A stretch of DNA of 64,000 bases from Scedosporium boydii (lineage: Eukaryota; Ascomycota; Sordariomycetes; Microascales; Microascaceae). This document shows, in pieces, positions 34,401-46,564 of the stretch. The stretch's first letter is position 1, and every line of letters starts with the position of its first letter. The notes under the pieces are model-generated. The model made no database searches, was not told the DNA's origin, and was given only the letters and a program-made list of their open reading frames with translations. Both the position numbers and the translations under genes were made by a program. The stretch lies in the NCBI GenBank assembly GCA_002221725.1, contig NJFT01000088.1, positions 85,403 through 149,402 of the forward strand, read 5' to 3'.

Positions 34401-36614
34401 TAGCCTTGTGAAGATTCTCAAGCTGAACCTGGGCATCGGCTGCAGATAGAGACTCAAGATCACCCTCGATGGTAACTTTTCCTGGGTTTAGGAAATCAAG
34501 CAAGGCTGCCAGCTCGCCCAGGTTGTTCTGGATAGGGGTACCGGTGATGAGGATCTTGCACGGTACGCCAAAGCTGAACAGCTTAGCATAGAGCTGGGAC
34601 TCTCGGTTCTTTAACCGATGGGCTTCATCCACGGCAAGGACTTGCCACTTGATGGTCTGAAGGAACTGCCAGTCGGCAAGGATGTAGTCGTAGGACGTGA
34701 CGAGCACATTGAATTTGGGCTTCTTGGGGTTCCCGTCAACAAGGAGTTCATTGTCGCGGATGATGCGGCGGGAAGAGTCGGGGCCAAGGTAGACGACATA
34801 GTTCAAGTCGGGCGCCCAATGGTTAAAGGTGTCGCACCAGGCTGGTATGACGCTCAGAGGCGCTACCACTAGAAATGGGCCTTCCTGCAGACGGTCGTTC
34901 CGCAGCCAACTCAGAAAGGAGACGGACTGAACAGTTTTACCCAGACCCATCTCGTCGGCCAAGATGACATTATTACCTCGGGTCCAGTTCAAACATAGGA
35001 AGTTCAAACCCATAAGTTGGAACTGTCGTAGCTCACCTCCTTTAATATAGGAAGGTTGTTCCTCGAGCTTCGTCATCCTTGTGCGAGTATTGAGGCTGGC
35101 TTCCTTTCGATCGGAACCCCAGGAGCGAACGGATCGATCAAGGAATTGGTCAATCTTGTCTTGGAAGTCAGGGCTGACATCGCCCTCCTCTTCCCACGTG
35201 CACTCGTCGTATGTGAGGCCTTTCCACTTGACGTAGTACTCGGTTCCGTGTTCGCCATTTCTGACGGCGACAATCCTCTCGACTTTTGTGTAATCTTCCA
35301 GGGCTTCCTCGTCCCTCTCCCTGTCGAGAAAATACTGCTCCTTGCTCTCGGGGGCGATATCATCGCTGAACTTGACGTCTAGTTCGTATTCAACGACCTT
35401 GCGGAAATAGTTCTCAACCCTACGGTAGCCGCGATAGTCCTTTAGGTCCTCAGCTTCTTCCCACGTGTCGTGGAGATGCGACTGTCCTTGCCACTTGATG
35501 TAGTATTCGAAATCAGTTCGACGCGCGCCGATGCCGATGTCGATGCCATTCCTGGGACGATGGCGAACAACTTTCTCGATATAAGGACGAGTGTCAACGT
35601 ACTCCTCGGAGTAATCATTGTCGAGCGACAATTCGTCCTCCTCCTCCTCCTCACTGCTCTCTTGGTACATGCCTTGTTGTACCTGAGCGGCTCGGCGGCT
35701 GGACCATCGCTTCTCAGCGAGCGCTTGGTCGGGCTGCTCCTCGCGTTGGCGGCGGGCCTTGCGACGGAAGGTCTTGGCGCGAGCACCTCCATAGTTGTCA
35801 GAGTCGGAGTCCGAATCCGATACGTGACGGGCAGGAGTGGCGCGTTTGGAGGCTAGAGGAAGGTATATTAGTTGGGAAGCAAATAACGGAGTAAGGTTGC
35901 GCAGGATAATGATGAACCAGGCAAGGACGTACTCGGCTGAGATGTCTCGACGCGTCGCTTCTTTTGGGGTCGTTTGGTAACAGGGACAGCATCAGATTCA
36001 GAACTCGAATCAGAGTCAACCTGATGAAAAAGGTGGTATTAGTGACTTGTACAGGTATGGGGGCGGCGAGAAGGCCGGGGGAGAAAGAACATACGAATCG
36101 GCGAGCTTGGGTGGCACGGCCCTATAGGAAGCAAGGTTAGCTCAGCGTTCAACAAGATGAAGCAGCAGATAAAGGGTAGGAAAATCCATACACTGCGTCT
36201 TAGGCCGTACAATTCGGGGTTTTGATGTATATAGTCCTCCTCGACGGCAGCTTTGCGCTTGGCGGCACGACGAGATGCTTGAGAACTCGATCGAGTGTCG
36301 TCGGCGGCATCGCTTTGAGGAGATGGGGGGCTATCATCCATATCGTAGTCGCCATCATCTGAAGCGTTATCCTCGGGCGAATCGCTTTCGCTTTGGTTCT
36401 CCGAGTCTGAAATATCCCGGACGACTTCCGTGTAAGTGGGCATCTCATCACCAGAGGATGATGAGGCGCGTGTGACGGGGTCGGCAACGACAACGTCTCG
36501 GACATCGGACAAATCGCTATCTGATGCTGCGTCGCCGGCATCGAATTCGGTTGACATGAGAGTCGGGGGAGATATATGTCCGTTAACCGGACTCGGCTCC
36601 GGAGAAGAGGGCAT
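31474..36614 (-). CDS. CHD1: Chromodomain-helicase CHD1, five exons, 1619 aa
   Basis: Exons: 36614-36192, 36121-36095 (27 nt), 36020-35933, 35852-31706, 31648-31474. The joins give NPELYGLRRS-GRATQARRF-VDSDSS and DRFW-DFLGSLW. CHD1 is an ATP-dependent remodeller that spaces nucleosomes behind RNA polymerase II. An acidic N-terminus precedes two chromodomains (about residues 268-335 and 368-418). The Snf2 ATPase has DEMGLGKT (K485) and DEAH (588-591) plus the C-terminal lobe (SQMVRMLDILSDYLSFRGY). A SANT/SLIDE-type region (about 1160-1330) contains the [23 protein letters not shown] segment. An Arg/Asp-rich linker and the C-terminal CHCT/DUF4208 helix bundle follow. The last intron is 57 nt and has no stop in frame. 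A CTATATAG acceptor just upstream of the ATG suggests a 5' UTR intron. Confidence 0.97.
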
Positions 36615-39117
36615 CGTAAGGCGTGATGGCAAGGCTGCCCGCTATATAGAGACGACACAGGTTAGCAACGCGGGCTTAACAGTCTATCACGCCATCTGCT
36701 AGGGCCTGAGATGAGCCAAGAGACAGAGGCGATCAAATTGACGTGTTCCAAGACACGAAAATGAAACAGTAGAGGGTGCTATCCACCCTGTCGCATTCCC
36801 GGCACGTCTTCGATGACGGCGAGGCTGACGGGTGATGGAAGCGCAATTGCGCGAGGTACAGAAGCGGAGATGGTCAGAGAGCAAAACAGACGGGTCAGAG
36901 CCATCAAGACAACTCGATTCCATCAGGTCAAAGCGTTGCTAAGGGCTCCGATGCCATTTCCAAGTGGTATACAGGCATCGGAGGATCACCTCTTGCAAGT
37001 GAATTGGCCGAGGAGAGCGAGGTTCTGGGCATAGTCCCAGATAGAGCTCAGACCAGGGGATTTTTCTGGGGAAGGGAAACAGACTTACGAGTCATTAAAC
37101 AATAACGGCCCTCAGGCAGCATAAGAATCAAAGTAGGGGTCACCAAGATTATGATTAAAAGTAGTGAAGCCAGTTGGGCCGGTGATGGGGGCTGGATAAT
37201 TGGGGAAGAAAGAACATGAAGTGTGAGGCAGAAGTTGGTGGGAATGGGTAGTGACAAAAAGCACAGGTGAGGGTGGCAGGGGAAGAGAATTCTGAGTTGG
37301 GTAGTGAAGGAGTTCAGTGGGTTTGGGAGGGAAATTTTAGAGGGTGGGGGAGAGAGGCTAGGCAGGTACACTACAGATGGCTCCTTCTCTGGACGAGGGA
37401 AAAAAAATTGACTACTGCTTAGGGTGGAAGGAAGTGTGGGGTACCTAGCCTCTAGTACAAAATAAGTGGCAGAGAAAGTACTAGGTACACAGGCTTAAAA
37501 CGCCTACTCATCCTCCTTGTCAGGTGTCAATCCTACATCGCCTCAGAGAGATTTAGTGCAACTCTTTTTACCTAATAAATCAGGCATTAGCATCAGATGC
37601 TTGATTTCCTAAAACAGCAAGTGCCAACGAAATGGGTTGGTTCTCTAACTCTGACCACTGACCGACCGACCACAAGGAAATATATTTCGTAGAGAATTTC
37701 TTGAGCCAGCTGTCGTCTGACAGCCTGCCTTGCCACTGTGACTTGTGATATTGCAATCTTTTCCCCCTATTTTTCTAATGTATATGCAGATACTTCGTAG
37801 TTGTGGTTTATTGAAACGGGGTCAACATGTGAAAGATAACATGAAGGCTCCAAGTTTATAAACCAACCAACCGAAGAACTGGTCGAGCTTTGGAAGATGT
37901 CCCTTTACCCGTTTGCTCTGAATTATATTCCATCGCAGCTGGCAGTGCTACTTCGTAACTCGGCCATACTGGAGCAACACACAAAATCAACTTGGTTGTT
38001 ACCACACCGACAGTCAACGTTGACACATAGACAGACCTGGCTCACTGTTGCCGTCGAATGCGTCCCTCGGAAGATTGTGCGAAACAAACGTGGATACTCA
38101 TCAGTAAAATCTCATCCCCCCATCGCTACTATTTCTTGATGGTTTCTCAACCGTATTTTGCAGGACGCGACATTTTGAACACTAGTTACTTCGTACACGA
38201 TCCAGGATGGGCCGATAGGCCAGAAATCTTGCCAGTAGAAATGGGCCCTCAGGGTTTTTTAAACTATCTTTGCTCATCGCGGTAGGGAAAACCCAGCAAT
38301 AGTCAGTATCCCAAACGTCCAAGTAGGTCAGGTGTACCAGACCGTTAATATAACCTTGGCAGATGCTGTACTCCGTATTAATACGAATATGCACATGAAA
38401 TGGAGACGTTACGAAGTACTTCGTACGAAGTAATAGCAACTGGCAACGCAAGCGTACAAACGCTGCCATAGCCAAGAGCAGGACGACATTGATGTGCCCA
38501 TGTACAAGTGATAGTGTACATAGCATTCCACCACACACACAGGTTCAATTTGAAGTCCCAAATTGTGGAGGAGAACTCCGAGGAGGTTAAACCCCAATTT
38601 GATTCAAACCTCAATGCAAGAGCAAGATCAGTGATCAGAAAACCGACGACTCAGAATCGAGGAAAAAATGATTACTTCGTACTTTGACCTCTTGCTCCGC
38701 CCTGCTTGCGCTCAAGCTGTGAATCACCGTTACAACCACCCCACTTGCCACTTAGTTTGACCATTCAATTGTTCCAAGTCTGTTTGGTTCAAAGGAGTCC
38801 ACAGTCTTCATCCCTCCCATTCGATCCCGCCACAATTGCCAACGACGGCCCAAATAAATCCTTGTTTGCCTCTTGCCTCGAGACCACATCTTGAAATCTT
38901 CGTCTCCCGACGATCCTCTCCTCCCCAGGGCTAGAAAGCATCAGACACTGTCGCCGTCATTGTCATTCGACTCCAGTTCCTTTCGCGCCCCTCAAGGCCT
39001 ATTTTCACTTGGCACTCAAGTCTGTGTCGCATATCCCCTCCTCTGCCTCAGACCCGTGCTGGAACTGGAACCCTAACCCAAAACTTCATTCCGCAGAGAA
39101 CGAGTTGTCCGCGCAAA
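36615..39117. promoter_or_regulatory. Divergent intergenic region between CHD1 and RLI1
   Basis: About 2.5 kb. The CHD1-proximal end probably contains a 5' UTR intron (branch GCTAAC then CTATATAG, near 36630-36665 on the minus strand). The middle, 37780-38690, is dense in the dispersed motif: about 37791, 37950, 38189, 38369, 38410-38432 and 38672. The RLI1-proximal 400 bp are C/T-rich, as expected for a leader. No coding gene recognised. Confidence 0.55.
38410..38432. repeat. Overlapping perfect palindromes of the TACGAAGTA motif
   Basis: TACGAAGTACTTCGTA at 38410-38425 and TACTTCGTACGAAGTA at 38417-38432 are each perfect 16-bp palindromes and overlap by 9 bp. This is the most regular array of the motif family in the window. 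It lies about 690 bp upstream of the RLI1 ATG and 1.8 kb upstream of the CHD1 ATG. Confidence 0.9.
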
Positions 39118-41593
39118 ATGGCCGACAAACTCACTCGGTATGTCAACCACAGGAGTCCTAAACCCTCCGCTGATTTTGGATGATATCTATTTTTTTTCTA
39201 TTTATCATTTTCCCCTCGCTTGAGATGAGCTAGATACTAACTGGGCACTCAGTGTGGCTATTGTCAATAGCGACAAGGTAGGGCTCAATTGTCGATTCTG
39301 TTGCTAGGCACGGCTTGGGATTTGTCCAGATGCCCCGCGTTTCTGTGATATTTTTTTATACCCCGCCATCACCAGCCGCCGTCACCCGTCGAGAGAGTAA
39401 CCTGGAAAGCAGACGTCACTGACAATTCTCTGTGTTCTCCCTCTAATAGTGCAAGCCAAAGGTTCGTTATTACTACCATCTTGCGTTATATAATATATAT
39501 ATATATGCGCGCCCTCTTTCAGGTTTGCTAACTGCTCTGTGCTGCAGAAATGTCGCCAGGAATGCAAGAAATCCTGCCCTGTTGTCAAGAGCGGCAAGCT
39601 CTGTATCGAGGTCACCCCTGAGTCGCGAATCGCCTACATCTCTGAGCCCCTCTGTATCGGTTGTGGTATCTGTCCGAAGAAGTGCCCCTTTAGCGCCATC
39701 ACCATTATCAACCTTCCCACCAACCTTGAGACCCAGCTCACTCACCGATACTCCGCCAACAGCTTCAAGCTGCACCGTCTCCCCACTCCTCGTCCCGGCA
39801 ACGTCCTTGGTCTTGTCGGAACCAACGGTATCGGAAAGAGTACTGCCCTCAAGATTCTCAGTGGAAAGTTGAAGCCAAACCTTGGTCGCTTCGATAACCC
39901 ACCGGACTGGGAGGATGTCATCAAGTACTTCCGAGGATCCGAGCTCCAGAGTATGTTACGCTGGTTACCCGCCTTTATGAAATATGTAGGTGCAGTGCTT
40001 CGTCTGACCACATTTCTAGACTACTTCACCAAGCTCCTCGAAGATGACCTCAGGGCCATTGTCAAGCCTCAATATGTCGACCAGATCCCCAAGTCCATTC
40101 GTGGTCCGAACAAGACCGTCCGATCCCTCCTCGCTTCCCGCGCGACACTCGGCAACCTAGAGGAAGTCTGCGACACTCTCGGTACGTCCCAGATACGAAT
40201 GAATGTATAATTCTGCTGTTGCCTAACCTCCTAACCTCTCCTCGTAGAGCTTAACCATATTATGGATCGTGAGGTCCAGCTTCTTTCCGGTGGAGAACTT
40301 CAGCGATTTGCCATTGGTACCGTCTGCGTCCAGAAAGCCGATGTGTACGTATCCGTGATCGAACCTGGCATCTTTTGAGAGGAGTTTTTCTTAACTCGTT
40401 GGCTAACACGACCTCCAGCTACATGTTTGACGAGCCGTCTTCGTACCTCGATGTCAAGCAGCGATTGAGCGCCGCCCGAATCATCCGATCGCTTCTTCGA
40501 CCTGACGACTACGTTATTGTCGTCGAGCACGATTTGTCCGTCCTTGACTACCTTTCCGATTACGTCTGCGTGCTCTACGGTCAGCCTGCCGTCTATGGTG
40601 TTGTGACGCTGCCCCACTCTGTTCGCGAGGGTATCAACATCTTCCTCGACGGTCACATCCCCACCGAGAACCTTCGATTCCGTGAGGAGTCCCTCACTTT
40701 CCGCATTGCTGAAGGTACCGATGATCTGTACGCCGACAAGTCTCGATCGTTTAGCTACCCCTCGATGCTGAAGACGCTTGGTAACTTCAAGCTCCGCATC
40801 GATGCTGGTACCTTCACCGACTCCGAGATTATCGTCATGATGGGCGAGAACGGTACCGGAAAGACCACCTTCTGCCGACTGCTCGCCGGTGCCTTGAAGC
40901 CCGACAGCAAGACTAGCGTCCCCGAGATGTCCATCAGCATGAAGCCCCAGACCATCACTCCCAAGTTTGATGGCACCGTCCGCCAGCTCTTCTTCAAGAA
41001 GATCAGGTCCATGTTCTTGTCGCCCCAGTTCCAGACCGATGTCGTCAAGCCCCTGAAACTTGATGATTTCATCGACCAAGAAGTCAAGAACCTGTCCGGT
41101 GGTGAATTGCAGCGTGTCGCTATCGTTCTCGCCCTGGGTATCCCCGCCGATATTTACCTCATCGACGAGCCCTCCGCCTACCTGGACTCCGAGCAGCGTA
41201 TCATTGCCGCCCGCGTCATCAAGCGATTCATCATGCACGCCAAGAAGACCGCCTTCATCGTCGAGCACGATTTCATCATGGCCACCTACCTCGCCGACCG
41301 AGTCATCGTCTTCGACGGCCAGCCCGGTATCAACTCTCATGCCAACAAGCCCGAATCTCTCTTGACTGGCTGCAACACCTTCTTGAAGAACCTTGACGTC
41401 ACCTTCCGTCGCGACCCTGGGAACTACCGCCCCCGTATCAACAAGAACAACTCTCAGCTCGACCAAGAGCAGAAGAGCAGCGGCAACTTCGTGAGTCCAT
41501 ACCTAAACTCAACGCTGAATTTCCTTTGCGTAATACTAATACCCTTTGTGTCACTCGCAGTTCTTCATGGACGACGGTCCCAAACGCAGTTGA
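39118..41593 (+). CDS. RLI1: ABCE1/Rli1 ribosome-recycling ATPase, eight exons, 607 aa
   Basis: Exons: 39118-39137 (20 nt), 39253-39277 (25 nt), 39450-39461 (12 nt), 39548-39950, 40020-40181, 40248-40344, 40419-41490, 41561-41593. The N-terminus reads [33 protein letters not shown]. Rli1 splits ribosomes after termination, helps initiation and is an essential cytosolic Fe-S protein. The two 4Fe-4S cluster motifs (CRQECKKSC and [12 protein letters not shown]) are intact. Walker A motifs are GTNGIGKST (110-118) and GENGTGKTT, and both NBDs have LSGGELQR signatures with DEPSSYLD and DEPSAYLD. Length equals that of the yeast protein (608). The 12-nt third exon encodes CKPK, supplying the first cluster cysteine, and has a less common GTTCGT donor. 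It converges on PRP40. Confidence 0.98.
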
Positions 41594-43183
41594 AAAGGGC
41601 ATCCATAAGGACACATTTCCTTCCAGTCATCATGCATTGGACACAGGCGTTCTAGGCGTTCAAAAAGCGTGCCGGGTTATTAAACGTGCCAATGGTGGCC
41701 ATTCTTCTCTGGAGGTTGGAGTAGACGATGGCGTTGGCGGCGACGATGACGAAACGGATGGGTAACACTGGCGGCGGTAGTCCCATTTCCCCCCTTCTCC
41801 CGTTGGAACACCCTTTGCCCACGATGATCCTATTTCTTTTTTTGCCTTTGCGTTACCTACCACTCTTTTTATTCTTTCCTTACCCCACGCCGGCCCTCGC
41901 TCTAGCCTTCGGTTAAAGCAGCGGAGGCTAGGCACATTTTGAATCAGTTCAATTTGTCGAACATTGAAAACTTCACGCCAGGTCTCTTCAAGTGGTGGAT
42001 GTCCCTCACCGGGCATCACCCGAAGTAGCCCAAGGCAGTGCGCACACCATTGCCCCCAGGCCCCCAACACATCTCCCCTTATTCTCCTTCAATGTCATTT
42101 TCCAGAATTTGTCGTCTATTTGGATCAAAACTCCCGTCGTGGGCACATCGAGCTTGAAATCGCTCGGCAGGGAAAAAAAAAAAAAAAAAAGAAAGGGCCA
42201 ACGGATCAAGAGGACTACCGCCGAGCCAGGCAAGATCTCTCTCACATAGCCCCCAACCCTATCTATTCGGGGTTGGTTAGGGTAGAAGAGATTTTCCCCA
42301 TTTGAATCATTGTTTATTTTCGGGAGTAGAATATATGTTTTATCACTTCACAAATACAAAACCACGTTCCCCATCCGTAAACGAGAAAAAGTAGCGGTGA
42401 CCGATGACTAGAATATTGAAATGCATATACTATACTGTGTATTAAGGCAACTAACTAGCCGCTTGAAGAAGCAGAAAGGAAATAAAACAAGGTGGCGTCC
42501 GTGGCAGAGGAGGGAACACCAACGACTACGTTTTTATCTTCTTTTTTATTTTCTTTTTTTATGAAGTACACAAAAGGGAAACTGTAAGGGGAGACGTACT
42601 CGACTTCCGATGCGTCAAACACGCCGATGTCTGGTAGGAAGCTGACAGGGGCCGAGGCTTCAATTCAAGGCAGGTTTGTTCGTCGGGAGAATGGAGGAGA
42701 GAGAAAGGGAAGGAAAATTATAAGATGGTGGTAAAGGAGAAGAGATGAGGCGGCCGAATTGATCCTGTCTGCTGGTCGTGAAGAAGTCATCTGATCCCAC
42801 CACAGATATGAGCTTGCAGTACGTACTCGATGGGGTGTATCAACGTCTCTCGTCCTCCTCAAAACGGCTTGTTGGTTGAATTGCCAGGCCAGAGACAACG
42901 CTAGACTATGTTGGCCCTCCGGGATGTAAGGGGCCCTCGCCTGAAAAGATCCCACCTGCGTTTCTGTGGTAGCCTCCTTCATAACAGGGAGGAGTGGAAC
43001 AACTGACTGAAGCGTAACGCAGCAAAAAGGCCACCCGTTCCTCCTCGAACCATGACAAGTCCGTGTTCCGAAATCAGAAAGGGTGTTCACAGGTTGAATT
43101 CGATCTCAGTATCGATATCGATGACGACGATGTTGTACCTTGGGGAACTCTAGAGGCGGGCGAGGAAAGGAAGAGCTAGACGA
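41594..43183. other. 3'-3' intergenic region between RLI1 and PRP40
   Basis: About 1.6 kb between convergent stop codons. It contains an A18 run at 42173-42190 and AT-rich DNA from 42300 to 42560. No gene recognised; the open frames here are short. Confidence 0.6.
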
Positions 43184-45985
43184 CTAGTCCTCCTCGATCT
43201 CTCCTTCTTCGCTGCCAGAGTGAACACCCGCATCATCCTTGGGTGGTGGTTGAGATGGGGGGGTTACTTTGGGGGGTTGGCCTTCACGTGGCGGGGTACG
43301 CTCACGGGGCGACTTTTCTCTTCTCAGGCGCTACGGTTGTGGGTTAGCATAAGTTTCATAGAGTTGCAAGAGAAAGAGGATGGGCCAGGCGTATTTCTTA
43401 CCTTGGAATCACGACGCTCCTCATCTTCATCGGCACGGCGGCGGCGGGTTGACGGACGTTCGTCACCATACGGAAGTTCGTCGTATGAACCACCCCGCTC
43501 TGTTCGGCGTCGGTACATTCTCTCGCGCTCCTCGTCACGGCTCTTGCGGTCACGGTCATAGTACGAGTCGTCATCCCGGCGAGATCGGCCGTGTCGGTCA
43601 TGGTCCCGCTCACGCTCCCGATCTCGGTCACGATCTCGTTCACGATCGCGGTCTCTGTCACGCTCCCGATCACGATCACGCTCTCTATCGCGGTCACGGT
43701 CGCGTTCACGGTCGCGATCCCGGTCTCTGTCTCGCTCGCGCTCTCGATCCCTATCCTTATCTCGTTCTCGGTCACGGTCGCGGTCACGACGGGCGCCAGG
43801 GGATGCCCGTCGCTCGGACGCCAAGACGCTTTCAGCAAGGGTTGCCTTACGATGATTCCTTTCACGCTCTGCAATTGCCTTGCGGCGGTCCGCTTCATAG
43901 GCGTCGGCTTCTGGGGAGCGGCTTCGTCGGGAACCCCTTCCGCTGCCTCGGTGAGACCTATCGCCTCGAGATCTATCCCTTTCTCGGTACACTTCTCGGT
44001 CAATCGAGCCACGGTCTCGGCGCCGATGGCGATCCCGTTCAGCATCTTCTTCTCTCTCTCGCAATCGTCGGATGAACTTGTCGAAGACGGCTCGCCGGGC
44101 ATCCTCTGACGTGATAGCTTGGAAGTCATCACTTCGGGCAAGCCGTGAGCGAGCTTTCTCGTAAGTATCCTGAAGTGTGAGAGGTGGGTCTAGATGCTTC
44201 ATGTAGGATCTCAGGTTCTCAGCCGCTCGTCTCTGCTGCCGTTCTGCATGGCGATCATCGTCAGACCGCTTCGAGGACTTTTCCTGAATCTAGAATTTAT
44301 TGTTAGTAAAATCCAACTTCCATATCCGAGACCAGAGGCGGGGAAATGGGAATTCAGGGCATACCCTTTCGAAAATAAGACGTAGAAGGTCGGGCTCAAT
44401 GTTAGCAGTACGTCGGTCATCCTTAACAACTGACAGAAATTCGTCAAACGTAGTCTTCTGGGAAACTTCAAACCGCTTGTCCTGTTGCCGAAATGATGGT
44501 CAGTCATTGCTCCTCCGAGGAACCAGGGAAAAAAAAAACCACTTACATCAAGCACGTCTAAGACTTCGTTCCTAGTACCTCGGAGACCACGCTCCTCTTC
44601 TTCAACGACATCCCAAAAGAGCTCCTGGGGAGTGGAGCCCGATTGACCCGCCATCGCAATGTAACGTTCGTCATTCTCAATCAGAGGGTGAATCTGGCGC
44701 CACTTGGTTCCAGCATTAATCTTGCCGGCACGACGAAGCTCAGAGAGGAGCGCATTGAAGGCATCGCGGTTTTGGCGTTCTCTCCGATACTTCTTGTTCT
44801 TCTGTTCCTGCTTGGAGTCATTGAAGGCACGTTCAAGAGCCTTCATGTGGTTTTGGAACGCAGTCAAGATGTCAAACTTGCTCAGGGCCTTGTACTTCTC
44901 ATCATTCTGGAAGGGCTGGGTGGATGAAATGATACCTTGAGCGTCGGACCATCGGGTATACGGCTCGAGGTTAAGCTTCGAGAGTAGATCGATCAACCCA
45001 GACATGGCATCTTTGCGCATGGCAGCCTGGCGCTCGACATGCTCTTGCTTCAAACCGAGGATGTACTCTTGGAAGAGCTGGCGCCGCTCATTCTCGTTAT
45101 CGGTTGAGCGGAAGAGGGTCTCGCCTTCGATCATAGGTCGCGCCGTCTTCCAGCGGGTATAATACTTGATCTCGGGATGGCGCTTCAGCATAGTTTCGAA
45201 ATCAGCACGCAACTTAGTAAGCCTTTCCTTTGCGCGTTCCTTGTCCTGGGTTATCATGTCTCGGCAAAACTTCTCGAAGACATCCTTTCTCTCTCTCGGG
45301 TCCTTTATCGCACGGTGTTGGGGATCTTTGACGGTAACGCGAACGGTCTGTTCCCAGCTCCAATCGGGCTGGACGCCGCAACGTCGAAGCATCTTGATGA
45401 AGGCAGCCTCTGCCTCCTCGGGAGTCGCGTACTCGGGGTCGGTGCTAGCGGGGACAAAAAACGCCTGCGATTGTGAGTCATGGGCATAGGACAACTGGCG
45501 AGATTCTCTACCATGGTCTCGATAATCGCGCGAATAATCATGACCACCTGGGCCAGGGTGGGGGGTTCCAGGTCTATTGACTTGGGTTAGTAGCTCAGCA
45601 AAGGAAAGTAGTTTGAGAGAAGACACATACGTCGGCGTAGACTCGCTGCTGATTCCAAGAGCTTGTCTATAGGCATCTGGCATTTCCCAGGAGCTCTGCT
45701 TCGTCTCCGTGTTATACCAGTATTTGCGCCCACCTTCAGCCGTATACTCTTTCCAAGGTTGGTTCGCGAGGGCGCGCTGCCGGGTACGAGACGTGTTAGC
45801 GACAAAACCATCCACATTCAGTTGGCCAAAGAATAACTCACCTCCGCAGGAGTCATGAGGTCCTCGGGCTTCGTCCATTGTGTCACTTTCGTGATGGTAT
45901 TGTAGAAGTAGAGTCGGCCGTCGGGCGTGCGATGAGTCTGCCAGGCCTGGGGCGGCTGGCCAAAAGGGGGCGTAGCGCCGTTCAT
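43184..45985 (-). CDS. PRP40: Pre-mRNA-processing protein Prp40, six exons, 822 aa
   Basis: Exons: 45985-45842, 45776-45631, 45573-44547, 44481-44365, 44289-43402, 43330-43184, all in phase. Prp40 is a U1 snRNP component that helps bridge the 5' splice site and branch site. Two WW domains lie at about residues 12-42 ([19 protein letters not shown]...) and 55-85 ([19 protein letters not shown]...). Several FF domains follow (about 200-600): [67 protein letters not shown]. Residues about 645-725 are almost pure Arg-Asp/Arg-Glu repeats, and the end is acidic ([10 protein letters not shown]). This RD/RE tail is absent from yeast Prp40 but resembles those of other filamentous fungi and of RS-type splicing factors. 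The second intron is 57 nt and stop-free in frame. It is divergent from TRS65. Confidence 0.95.
43570..43800 (-). repeat. Arg-Asp/Arg-Glu coding repeat in PRP40
   Basis: Degenerate hexanucleotide repeat (CGNGAY/CGNGAR on the coding strand) encoding alternating RD/RE. It leaves several other frames open on both strands, which are shadows. The region is likely to vary in length. Confidence 0.85.
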
Positions 45986-46564
45986 TGCCGTGTGTTCGCG
46001 CGCAAGAGCACGGCAAATCAACAGAGGCTTGATGGACAGGCTAGGAAAACTCAACCAGACGATGGGTTTGGTGCGAACTCAAGGTCAAGGCGATTCAAGA
46101 TTGACAAGGGCGATCGTGTTGGGAGGCGCAAATGGAGGGAATGAATGGAAGAAATAAATTCGAGGGCGTTTAGCCGATGATTACCCGTACCAGCGCAACA
46201 CAACTGAGACAAAAAAATGTCGGACATCAAATGCAGCCATCTTGAGGCTTGCCAGAGCTTGCATGAGCCTTCCCCACTAAAATTACAGTGCGTTACACCG
46301 CCTAAAGAGACGCTAGAAGCGCCGGCTCATAGTCCCCTGTGCTGGTGGCAGAATTAAACACTGCGCCCAGTCGGTGTATCAAGGTGGATCATCAGTGGTT
46401 TGAGTGAAGGAGCATCTGGTCCCTCGCATTAAGAGCTTCATCAATTGATCTCACCCTGCACTAAACGTACCCCCCTTACCGAAGGCGCATTATTCATAAC
46501 TCAACGGGCTCCTCTTTTCTCTCATCTTCATATATCGAGACAGTATATCTTCAAGTCGCCTTCG
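45986..46564. promoter_or_regulatory. Divergent promoter between PRP40 and TRS65
   Basis: 579 bp between two ATG codons facing away from each other. Short enough to be a shared promoter. No individual site assigned. Confidence 0.6.

Noticed and set aside
40300..41466. 388-codon minus-strand frame opposite RLI1
   Set aside because: Antisense of the strongly codon-biased ABC domains; low-complexity Val/Gly/Asp composition.
43380..44109. Long open frames on both strands with HD/HG and I/V/S repeats
   Set aside because: Shadows produced by the hexanucleotide repeat encoding the Prp40 RD/RE tail.
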